Assembly (NCBI RefSeq): GCF_014633365.1
Contig: NC_068339.1
Location: 32,993,316 to 33,057,315, forward strand
Direction of reading: 5' to 3'
Origin: Diospyros lotus
Lineage: Eukaryota; Streptophyta; Magnoliopsida; Ericales; Ebenaceae
DNA: 64,000 nucleotides
Part shown: positions 34,101-46,100 of the stretch, piece after piece
Position numbering within the stretch: position 1 is the first letter of the stretch
Layout of the letters: the number at the start of each line of letters is the position of its first letter
Position numbers and translations under genes: made by a program
Notes under the pieces: generated by a model
Seen by the model: the letters and a program-made list of their open reading frames with translations, nothing else
What the model was told of the DNA's origin: nothing
The model's database searches: none

Positions 34101-37100
34101 CATCCCTTTTCAATCTTGGCCAAAAGAAGAGTTGCTTCACCTTTTGATAGGTGACCCTTACTCCAGAATGTCCCCCTATTGGTGAGCAGTGTAAGGCCTT
34201 TATAATCTGCTCTTTAAGCGTTTGGTCTTCTCCAACAACCAATCTTCCTTTGTAACGAAGCACCCCCTGAGTTAAAGTATATCCCTTAGGATTTCCTTGC
34301 TGCCCTGCTGGTTGCACTGCTAATTGGGCCACCCTCTCCTTAATCCAATCCGTGGTGTCATAACTTCGTACCAACTCCTGAATCCACATAGGCAGAATAG
34401 TAGATATTGCATGACAAGTGCCTTTCTCATCCCTCCTTGACAATGCATCCGCTACCAAGTTTTCTCTACCCTTCCGATATTGAATTATAAAATCTAATCC
34501 CATCAGTTTGGAGATGCCTTTCCGCTGTAATTGTGTGTGCAATCTTTGCTGTGACAAAAATTTAAGGCTTTGGTGGTCTGTTTTTATCACAAACGGAATC
34601 CCTTCCAAGTAATGTTGCCATCTTTCTACTGCTGCCAATACCGCTAGTAGTTCTTTATCATAGACACTCAATCCTAGGTGTTTTGGAGCTAAAGCCTGGC
34701 TAATGAATGCCACTGGTTGCTCTCCTTGCATCAGCACAACTCCTATTCCTTTGTCACAAGCATTCGTCTCCACTACAAAACCCTTTGTAAAATCCAGTAT
34801 TGCCAACACCGCGGCCTCAGTCATAGCCTTTTTAAGCTGAACAAAAGCAGTTTCAGCTTTAGGATTCCATTGGAAAGCATCTTTCTTAAGTAATTCAGTT
34901 AGGGGTTTGCTTATTGTCCCATAATTCCAAATAAACTTTCTGTAATACTTCGTCAATCCCAGGAATCCCCTCAATTCTTTTACAGCCACTGGTCTTGGCC
35001 ACTCTACCATGGTAGCCACTTTAGTCGGATCTATCCTCACTCCTTCTCCCGATACAATATGTCCCAAATATTCCACTTCAGTTTCAGCAAAGGCACATTT
35101 AGATAACTGGACATACAATTGATGAATCCTAAGGACTTCAAAAGTAAGGTGAAGGTGAGCAACATGTTGTGTTAAATCAGGGCTATAGGTGAGGATGTCA
35201 TAAAAAAAAACAAGGATGAACTTTCTTAAGTAGGGCCAGAAGATTTGGTTCATTAAAGCTTGAAAAGTCGCGAGCGCATTGGTTAACCCAAAGGGCATGA
35301 CAGTAAATTCGTACAGCCCTTGGTGTGTCCTAAAAGCAGTTTTGTGGATGTCATTAGGTGCCATTCGGATTTGGTGGTAACCAGATCTAAGATCCAGTTT
35401 GGAAAAAACCTTGGACCCATGGAGTTCATCTAGTAAATCTTCAATTAAGGGTATAGGGAACTTATTTTTGACAGTGTAAAAGTTAAGCTGCCTATAATCA
35501 ATACAAAATCTCCATGTACCATTTTTTTTTTTATCAAGAAGTACAGGAGAGGCATATGGGCTTTGGCTGGGACGAATTATAGAGGTTTTCAACATAGAAT
35601 TGACTTGTTTTTCTATTTCAGATTTTTGGATGGGAGAGTATCTGTAAGGCCTAATGTTAATAGGGTCTGAATGTGGTTTCAAAGGAATGGAATGGTCCAA
35701 AGAACGTTGGGGTGGTAAGGAATGGGGCTCATCAAATAAGTCCTTAAAATCCATCAAAAGTAGGCGTAAGGTATCTGAATTATGTACCTTCCTAGAGATT
35801 TGAGCTTCAATGGTCTGATTCGCTGGCTGTTGGCTATTCTGGGGCTTGCCGTCCTCTTGCCTGCCACAACTTGTATAGAGTACAGCTGTGCTATCTGTCC
35901 TCCTTTAGTGAGCATCATCTTGTGCAGCTTGCTGCCCTTAATCATTCTGCATTCCCCTTGCTCCAGGCTGCCCAACAAGGTAAGCCTCCTACCTTCCACT
36001 TCCACAGTCACCTCCAACTTATTGAAATCAAAAGTTAAGGGACTAACCGTCTTCATCCAGTCAACCCCGAGGACTATATTCGCATCCTTCCAGCTCCAAA
36101 TCTCTGAGGTCAGCCACAAATTCTTGATCCTGCATCACCCATTTGAACCCTTTGCATTTGTAATGACTGAACATCCTACTACCATTAGCCACTGTTACGG
36201 ATAAGGGAGTAGTTGCTGTTAAGGCCCATTTCAAACTTTTGGCTGTAGTTTCACTAATAAAACTGTGGGTGCTCCCACTGTCAATCAACACCATTAATCT
36301 TGTTTTCCCCACATGACCTTTTACCTTAATAATAATTTGTCCCATGGGATTGCCTTTTAAGGCATGAAACGAAATCTCGCCCCCTTCCTCCTCTTGTGAT
36401 TCCTTTGGATTCCCTTTTTCTTCCTCTTGATCCCCTTCCATTTGCATTATCTATTTCTTGCATTGGTGCCCAAAGCTATACTTGTCCCCACACTTGAAGC
36501 AAAGCCCTAGCTGTCGCCTCTGTTCCATAACCGTATTCTTGGGCCCCTGAGGGTTGTAGGCCCCTTTAGGTGTTCCTTGAGTCACTAATGGAGTCATGGT
36601 CTTGAAATTACCCCCACCCGATTGGCCATTTCCCAATCCTACTCTCAGAGGTACCCTGTGTTTCTTGAAAATTGCTTCCAATGTCAACTCTTGGAGCCTT
36701 GCTTTTTCTGCCACTTGACTTACAGTCGCTGGCATCATCATCTTCACCATTGACCGAAGCTCATCCCTCAATCCACTAATGAAGGTTGAGACTAGATATT
36801 GCTCCGTTAAACCCGGTTGAGCCAAGCACACAATGGCTCTCAATTCCTCAAACCTTGTTTGGTATTCCACCACTGACCCTTCTTGTTTTAGTTTACTGAA
36901 CTCTTCGATTACATCCCCAATGCTTCTTTCCCCAAATCTTGCACATAGCTTTTCCGCAAAAACATCCCAATTCCTTTCCTGGTCTTGATCTTGGGCCCAC
37001 CCTTGGTACCAACAGTCAGTCGTATCGTTTAGATAGGCCGCGGCCATCGTAATCTTCTGCTCCTCTGGTACCTTATATAACTGGAAGAATCTCTCACAAT

Positions 37101-40100
37101 GCCTCACCCACCATCTCGGCTTAGTTCCTTCAAACATAGGGATTTCTAATCGTGGGCTAGGGGTATGGTTATGAGAATTATATAGAGGGTTTCGCACCTG
37201 AGTTTCTTGATTTGACCTCGATTCCTCCGCCCTTAGCTGGTCTCGATTGTGTATATGATCATGGGTTGACAATAAGGGTTCCGAGTTTCCCCTAGGAAGA
37301 AACTATGGTGACAATCGGAATTGCGGCAAGGACGATAAGATGCCCAAGATGCTGTTCAGTCTTTGTTCATATTGTTCTAAAGCCTCACGGGTTCTTTCCG
37401 CATCCCCTTTTATCTCGTCCTTCATCGCGACTAGTTCCTCTCGCGTCTGCGTCATCGCCTCTTGAGTCTGGTGCACCTCAAACTCCATCGCCTCCATCCA
37501 CGCTTCCATCTACCGCGTTCGTGTTCCTTCGGCCATTCTTTCCAATCCATCCGTCTTCGTCCGTCGCAGGCCTCCACTCACCCACAGTTGGTTCGACCGT
37601 CTCTGATACCACTATGTTAAGACCCGAGGATTGGGCCTGACTCGGTTGGTAATTAACAGCAAAGAGAGAGAAAGAGAGAGAACAAAAGGGAGAGAATACT
37701 GAAAATACTTCTTCATTTCATGCCTTCTTCTTTACATGGACAGTAGTTATACAATCAATCCCTAATAGAATAACCATAGTTGGTTATGGCCAGCTTCTCG
37801 CCTTATAGCTCTTAACTAACATACAATGTAGGCTTTATTCCCTAACTGTCCTTAAGGTCATGACAACAGGCTAGGGAAGTGTTACTCTTAGTCCCTTCCT
37901 ATTCAACAGGTCCTTAATGTTCCTAATCTCTCTACCAATCTAATTTCTGTTCATTAGCTCACCAAATACCTTATTTGTCATGTTATTTTCTCTCATCATG
38001 CTTGTGAGTTTCAGGTATTGGACTCGGGGAAGATGATTAGTGTTGTTGAGGAATGAAATGGGTTGTACTATTTGAAGAGGGACCATGAGTTCACTACCTA
38101 GGGACAAGCCTATCTTTGCTTGTTCATTATAGCCTGCTTCTACCATGATTGAAATATGGCTCCAACACTTTCGTTTGGGCCATCCTCCTTTTAGCTTGTT
38201 GTTGTTGGAATAAATGTTTCATTAGCTGTCAATTAGCTATTGGACTAGCTATGATTAGTAAATAACTAGGCCTTAATTCTAGGAGTAACTTTAGCCTTAA
38301 TTGTAGGAGTATGTTTTGTACATTCATACTATAAATCATAATAGAACGAGGTTAGACCTCATCTGGTTCTCTGATTGAACATGGTATCAGAGCCACCATA
38401 CAAACCCTAGTTAGCTTCGGCATGCGTCCTCTTCTTCTAGCGGCGACTGCCTTCTCCCTCAGCCTTCAACCGCCGTTTGCCTCAGCTCCGGCGTGACTGA
38501 CATCACGACTGTCGATAGACAGATCCACCTTCCGTCGCCATTGTCACTGAACACTGCCATCGGCTATCGCCGTCATCAATCACACCACCACCATCGGTCA
38601 GTTCTCCTTCGACCAGCTCTTCCCCAGTTGCCAAAGCCATCGCTAGTCGCAACCACTTCTTAGATCTAAGAGATCTTGTGTATGCCCAAAATGTTCCATG
38701 TTTCTTTGATGCCTTTACAAATTAAGCCTTCCCCTATTTACATGCATCCATGGAAAGAATGTGTGGCTAGAGTGGTGCCACATGTCAATCATCTAAGCAC
38801 ATATAAAGATATTTTCACATCCTATTAGGAAAATTTAGAAGTACCTTCAATATCTTACACTTCTCTAGAATCTATTAGGAAACCCTATGTCATGTACCGC
38901 CTAAAATAACTAATTGTAAATTAGGAGAGAAATAGAATAACTAACGCGCACAAGCTTGTTGCAAGTGGCGTTGGTAGTTAGGACACAAGTTGCATTAGGC
39001 TGGAGAATTTCAATTGATTGAGGGAAGATCAGTATAAATAGAGACTAATCTCATCCAAGAAGGATATGAATGAATTGAATCTCAAATTTTCCTCTCAATT
39101 CCTTTCCTCTCTCTCTCTCTCTCTCTTTCTGCTTTTCTCTCTTCGATCACAAACTTCTACAACTCTCCAAAATTCGTTGTGGAATTCTCGAGACTTACTT
39201 GTTAGCTCCGTTAGACCTGACAACCTAGTATCAGAGCCCATTCGGGCCAATTTCGATTGTCGTGAATTTAGCTAGATGGCAGAGGGAATGAGGATGAAGA
39301 ATATGGAGATGCAGCTACAACAATTTGGTTCTATAGTGTCGGATCTGCAGGTGAGAGTGGATCAGTTGGAGCTCGGGTCCAATCGTAATCATGAGGCGAT
39401 CATTTTCATTGATCGCAAATTGGATGGAGTGGTCAGTCAAATTTGTGAGGAAGTGGGAGCATAGATTAGGGAGCAATTGCAAGGGTTTATGGCGATGTTT
39501 GCTCGGCAACACTCGGTAAGTCTATCCCCCGATTTTCCTCCTAGAGTAACCGATTCTTCCCAATCACAGGATGAATTAGAGGAGGTCGGAAACGTCGGAG
39601 GTGGGGGAGGAGCCGGTGGGAACGGGAGAAAATGTAGTCGGAAGGAGGCCGAGAATAATTGGGGGCCAAGGCCATCCCGGAATTCCTATGACCAAATTGG
39701 ATATTCCCATTTTTGACGGGAACGCCCCTAGATGGTGGATTAGGAGCTGTGAAAGAGCTTTTGAGTGGTATGGGGTGCCGGAGTAGCAAAGGGTAACTCT
39801 AGTTGCGACTTACCTCAACGATGACGGAGATGATTGGTATCAAGGATGGGCCAAGGTGAAAGAGGAATGTTATTGGGCTGAGTTTGCGGAGGAATTATGT
39901 GAGAGGTTCGGAGAAAGGGGAATGACCGATGTAGTAGAAGAATTCAACAAGATCTGACAAGGAGAATTAGTGGCGGATTATCAGAGGAGGCTTGAGGAGT
40001 TAAAAACACTGATGCTTAACCACAATCCTTATCTTACGGAGGCCTATTTCGTCTCGAGTTTTATAAGTGGATTGAGTGAAGAATTAAGACCTATGGTGAA

Positions 40101-43100
40101 GGTCTTGCAACCAAGGACCCTCAAGCATGCCACCGACAGTGCAAGGTTACATGAGTTGATAGTGGAAACGCTTATGAAGAAGCAAAGGCGGATGACTAGA
40201 AAGGTACACATAATGTGTTGACTCCCATTGGAAAGAATCAAGGAAGGGAGGCTTTCAGAGGAGTGCAGGAGATGAAGAGCATACCCCTTATGGGCCCTAA
40301 ATTACAAGGGGATAGGCTGACGGAGCAAAGGAGGTAGGCTAACCTTTGCTTCAAATGTGGGGATAGGTATTTCCCCAATCATCAATGCAAGAAGCAATTG
40401 CTTCTGTTGGAAGCGAAGAGGAGAATGTGGAAGAAGAGGAAGTGGTGGAAATACCTGACGAAGGAGAGGAAGATAGTGGTGAAATTTCATTGCATGCGCT
40501 GAGGGGACTGACCAATAATAAGATCATTAAGGTAGAAGGGAGAGTAGGAGAATGTAAGTTAATGATCCTCATAGACAGTGGGAGTACTCAGTTTCCTAGA
40601 TGAAGGAATTGCTAAAAAGTTGAAGTGTCCTCTGATCAGTACACAACCTCTCACAATTACTATAGCAAACGGGAGTAAGGTGGTGAGTAGATCAGCATTG
40701 TGCGGGGTTCTGTTGGGCAATGCAAGGAGAGTATTTCGAGACTGACCTCCGACTGCTCCAATTGGGGGGATATGATGTGGTTTTAGTTGTGGATTGGATG
40801 AAGCATGTGAGTCCCATATGCTTTGATTTCAATAAGATGGAGGTGACGTTCGAAAAAGAAGGAAGAAGAATGACATTGGTGAGCTGCAAAGAAGTGGGGA
40901 TGTGTAAGATGATCAGAGGAAAAAGATTACAGAGGATACTAAAGCAAAAGATGAGCAGCATGGCTCAACTCTTCTCTATCCAAGCACTCGAAGAAGAAGA
41001 GGAGGAATTAGGAGCAAAGAGTGAGCTAATGCTAGTGGTCAGCAGTCCAACCCAACAAACATGGGAGGTAAACCAACTTAACTTACTCAATGTACTTTTG
41101 GTTGAATATGAGGATCTCTTTAAAAAGCCTAAGACTTTACCTCCAACCCGAACCCATGACCACTCCATCATCCTGAAACCTCAATCAGAACCTTGTAATG
41201 CCCGAGCCTATCGTTACCCCTAGCATAGAAAACAGAAATAGAGAGAATGGTTAAAAAAAAGTTGCAACATTCTCTCATTCAACCCAGCCATAGCCCCTTT
41301 GCATCCCCTGTGTTGTTAGTAAAAAAGAAAGACGGTTCGTGGCACTTCTGTGTGGATTACCGACAGTTGAACGCCCTTACTGTCAAAGATAAATTTCCCA
41401 TTCCCCTCATTGAAAACCTCCTAGATGAATTGAGGGATGCTACCATTTTTTCGAAACTGGATGGTAGGCTATCACCAGATCATAATGAACCCACGAGACA
41501 TCCCTAAGACAACATTTTGAACTCACCAAGGCCATTACGAATTCTTAGTAATGCCTTTTGAACTCACCAACGCTCCAGCCACTTTCCAATCCTTAATGAA
41601 CCAAATATTTGAACTGCACCTAAGGAGCTTTATTCTTATATTCTTTGTTGACATCCTGGTATATAGCCATACTTTTGACTAACACCTTACACACTTAAAG
41701 GCTACTTTCGAGATCTTTAAAGTCAACTAATTGTACATTAAGAAGTTAAAGTGCTCATTTGCTCAAAGGCAAGTCGAATATTTGGGATATATCATATCCG
41801 GAAAGGGGGTTAGCACTGATCCGCTCAAGGTGGCAACCATGCAAGCATGGCCCAGACCTACCACCCTCAAAGCCTAAAGGAGATTTCTAGGCTTGACTGG
41901 GTACTACTGGAGGTTTGTGAAGGGATATGGGGTGATAAGTAGACCACTAACACAACTGTTGAAAAAAGAAGGGTTCAGATGGGGGTCAGAAGCTGAGACA
42001 ACTTTTGAGCAATTGAAGCAAGCAATGAGCGAGGCACTAGTGTTGGGGCTATCAAACTTCAACAAGACCTTTGTGGTGGAGACTAACGTGTGTGATACTA
42101 GGGTAGGAGTTGTACTGACACAGGAAAGCCGACCCAAGCATTAGCCCCAAGGCATGTGGGCTTGAGCATTTATGAGAAAGAGTTTGTGGCAGTCTTATTG
42201 GCGATAGAAAAATGGAGACCATGATTAAGACCGACCACCAGAGTTTGAAGTACTTGTTGCAACAGAAACTCCACACGTAGTTATAGAAGAAAGGCATGGC
42301 TAAGATGATGGGTCTCGACTACATTGTACGGTATAAGAAGGGGAAAGACAATGTGGTAGCTGATGCTTTATCGTGATGTCAGGAAAAGGGAGAGGCAGTA
42401 GCCATTACTGCATTAATACCGGAATGGTACCAGGAGGTGGCTAGTAGCTATGATTTAGATGAGCAATTCAGAGGGATTCTAGAGCAATTAGTGTTGGATC
42501 CTAACAGCAAAAAGGGGTACACCCTACATAACGGGGTATTACAATATAAGGGAAGGATAGTGATTGGGGACTGCCCATAGGTGAAAGACAAGATTCTCCA
42601 GGCCCTACATGGATCCCCCTTGGGAGGACACTCCGGAATTCGAAACACTTACCATAGGGTGAAACAACTATTCTTTTGGCCTAAGTTGAAGGAGGCGGTG
42701 ATCCGGTTTGTAATGACTTGTGATACTTGCAAAAGATGCAAGTATGAAACTGTAGGCCACACTGGTGTTATTACAGCCCTTAAGCATTCCGGGACAAGCT
42801 TGGGAGAGTGTTTCCATGGCTTTTATTGAAGGGTTGCCTAGATCAGAGAGTAGAGATCGTATATTAGTGGTGGTTGATAGATTCACGAAGTTCGCTCACT
42901 TCATTGGCCTGTCTCATCCTTACACCACTCAAGAGGTTGCACGAGTGTTCCTTGATCAAGTTATCAAGCTACATGGGGTTCCTAGAAATATCATATCAGA
43001 TCGGGACAAGATATTCCCTAGCCTTTTTGGCAGACAATGCTGAAATCATTGGGAGCCAAGCTTAACATGTCGTCTGCCTACCATCCTCAAACGGACGGGC

Positions 43101-46100
43101 AGACTGAGAGGGTCAACCAATGCTTGGAGAATTACCTAAGGTGTTTGAGTTTTCAACAACCCAGAAAATGGCATAAGTGGCTAGCTCTAGCCCAGTGGTG
43201 GTACAATTCTAGTCACCACAGTTCCATCAAGATGTCACCGTTTGAAGCTCTCTTTGGGTATAAACCTCCTCTACTACCAATGCCACAAGAGTTTACTAGT
43301 GTTACAACAGTGGATGACCACCTTCAACAGAGGTAAGAGGTACTTCAACAACTTAAAAAAGACCTAGCCATGGCTCAGAACAAAATGAAACAACAAACGG
43401 ATAAAGGTAGGAGTGAAAGGGAGTTTTTAGTGGGAGAAGAAGTGTACCTAAAGCTCAGGTTTCTTCAGTTTAAACCCATAACCGAGGAGCCAATAAATAA
43501 GCTAAGTTCGAGATACTACCGGCCTTTTCCCATCATCGCAAGGTTGGGTAAGGTGGCCTACAAACTCCAATTATCGGAAAACTCTCACATTCATCCGGTC
43601 TCTCATGTGTCCTTACTAAAGAAATATGCGGGGGGTCAACCGGCAAGCCTCAAATTGCCCACTGGAAGTAGGAGTGAGGAGCCTACAATAGAACCAGAAG
43701 CTATCCTTGACAGAAGAGTGATATATCAACAAGGGGTGCCCCTAATTCAAGTGCTGGTCAAATGGAACCAATTGCCTACGGATGACAATACATGGGAATA
43801 CCTTATGGATTTGCTCAAGCAATTCCCTAGGGTGGCAAGTTTACTTTGTATTTCTTGAGGATAATAAATTCCTCAGGGGGAGGGTAATTGTCATGTATTG
43901 CCTAAAATAACTAATTGTAACTTAGGAGATTAGGAGGGAAATAGAATAACTAACGCGCACATGCTTGTTGCAAGTGGCGCTAGCAGTTAGGACACAAGTT
44001 GTATTAGGCGGGAGAATTTCAGTTGATTGAGGGAAGATCAATATAAATAGAGACTGATCTCATCCAAGAAGGATATGAATGAATTGAATCTCAATTTTCC
44101 TTCTCAATTCCTTTCCTCTCTCTTCGATCACAAACTTCTACAATTCTCCAGAATTCCTTGTGGAATTCTCAAGACTTACTTATCAGCACCTGACACCCTA
44201 GAATCTTCTAGATGGTGATCTTAAGAACTTTTACAACCTTCTAGTACCCTCTAGAATTACATAGATGCCTTCGGAATGTTCTAGATATTATAGGAGCATT
44301 TAGAATTGTCCAAAAATTTCTAGATATACCTAGAAAATTCCTCATTCTTCTAGATATTTCTACATTCTAGATGTGACCTCTATTATGAGTAGCTGAGATC
44401 AATACCCATTTATGTGACTCCTGACAGTCTCTGTGGGGTCCTTGCTATAATTTTCAAGAATTCATCTTTTGCCTCTTTCAAACACTACATGAAGAACTAT
44501 CTAAGAGCTTTAATTTTCTCCATGTTAATGCTATGCTTTGCATGCAACAACAGTTCTCAGTTTGTCAATTATCTATTTCTCCCTCTAGCATGAAATGACT
44601 AGTTCCACCTTTTTGAGTGTTAATGCATTGTAGGACCCACAACAATTTCTTCAACTAAGCAATCCACTTCTCAACTTCCACTGGTTTACTGTTGGTCCAA
44701 CAATGAGCATTGTGAGCTGGAGTCACTTGAAATACTCAAGTATTTTTCCACACTGACTAGTTGCTCCTTCTTGTAGAAGCTTCTCAAAATGTCTAAGCTA
44801 GGCTAGGTTGTCTTGTTAGTGGCAAAGTTGTGTGATAGTTGCCTTACACTTCTTGTTTGTACAATTTTTCCAACTTATATTGCTAACAAGGTAACTTAAT
44901 ATCCAAACTATCTTTACAATTAAAATATCAAAAGTGCATGCTATAATATCCCTAAATTTCAAAAGCAATCACTTGTGGGAAAAATAAGTTATTCCTTGAA
45001 ATTAGGGTCCTGGGGCATAAGTGCAATTTCGATAAGTTTTGGAACTAGCATGAAATTAAATATAAACCTTGGGAGTTGATGCAATGAACTTGTTTTAAGG
45101 GCCATTGGGAGATTACAAGATAACTTGAGGGCCAAATAATATAAGGGCTAAAGTGCAATTGTGTGAAACTTTGGGCCAAAATGTAATTTTTGAGAACTCG
45201 AAATGAACTCACCGAAGGGACGAACCAACCCAATCGACGGTTAGAAGCAGTCATGGGCGCGCAAAACAAAGCGTGAGGTGGCAGGATAGGTGGATGAAGT
45301 TGACTAGCCGGAGTCTCTTATAAATTAATGGCTTAGGCAAGAAGATTAAGCAATTCAAAGAGATTGAGAGGTGAATAAGCAAAACCAAGAGTGGGGTTCT
45401 GCCCCTAAGAAGGAGGGAGGTTTTCCAACCAGTGACGAGGGAGATAACAGGTTGCCGGTAGTTGCAGAGCTCTCGCCAGAATCTGGGGCCAAGTCGCCTA
45501 AAAACGGCTAGGTAAGGTAATTCTGAACTTATATTTGGGTTGAGGATAGAGATAGGAAACCGTAGGTTCAAACGGGGGTCGAAACAGTGTCAAAATGAGT
45601 GAGAAATAGCCAAAAAATCGAGGTTGGACGCTATCATCGCCGGAGAAGACAACTGGCGCGTGCACTGCATGAGCCAGCTCTACCTACGCGTGCAAGTGTG
45701 TGGGTCTCCCTCCAGCGGTGCGTGCGGCCTTGGTTCCACCTGCAAATTTCTAGAAATGTTAATCTAATTATTTTCCACAACCCTATATAAAAATATTTCA
45801 TACTTATGTTCTGGAAATCCGTGTACTACAACTAATCAAAACCCGACGCCGGTAAATAGTAAGCCACGCAGGTAAAACTGAGGTGAGTGGTTTTCTAAAA
45901 AGTCTGTCTGCATGTTAAGCATATTATTGAGCATGTTGGTGGTGGCTGCATATGCATAACACGTTCCTCTGTTGGTAAGCATGTTCTTTTTCGATATTTT
46001 CATGCATCACTACTTGTGGCTTGTGACTGGTTATGATTATTATGGGTGAAGGGAGACTTCACTTAGTCGTGTTGTGAGGTTGTGTTACACGATGTCTTAA

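Larger units (their letters stand above)
32666..37865 (-). mobile_element. Chromovirus G (Reina-like Ty3/gypsy), nearly complete
   Basis: A 5.2-kb element with LTRs of 241 and 251 bases, tRNA-Met primer site, gag, protease, RT, RNase H, integrase and chromodomain, antisense to RH50. It sits exactly inside the copia F protease/integrase hinge. Flanks GCAAG (32661-32665) and ACAGG (37866-37870) fit a 5-bp duplication decayed by two transitions. Inactive: an in-frame TAG in gag, frameshifts in protease, and FFYDILTYS in place of FFDDILVYS. The LTR size and chromodomain suggest the Reina lineage. Confidence 0.92.
38888..44195 (+). mobile_element. Chromovirus I (Reina-like Ty3/gypsy), full length but decayed
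   Basis: LTRs 38888-39222 and 43889-44195, perfect duplication CCCTA (38883-38887, 44196-44200), primer site, gag-pro-RT-RH-INT-chromodomain in plus orientation. Same family type as G but LTRs differ at roughly 20 positions plus indels, and every domain has stops or frameshifts. The RT site reads FFVDILVYS, again without the first aspartate. Confidence 0.93.

Noticed and set aside
37615..37865. Chromovirus G flanks considered a clean 5-bp duplication
   Set aside because: GCAAG and ACAGG differ at two of five bases; consistent with decay but not proof.
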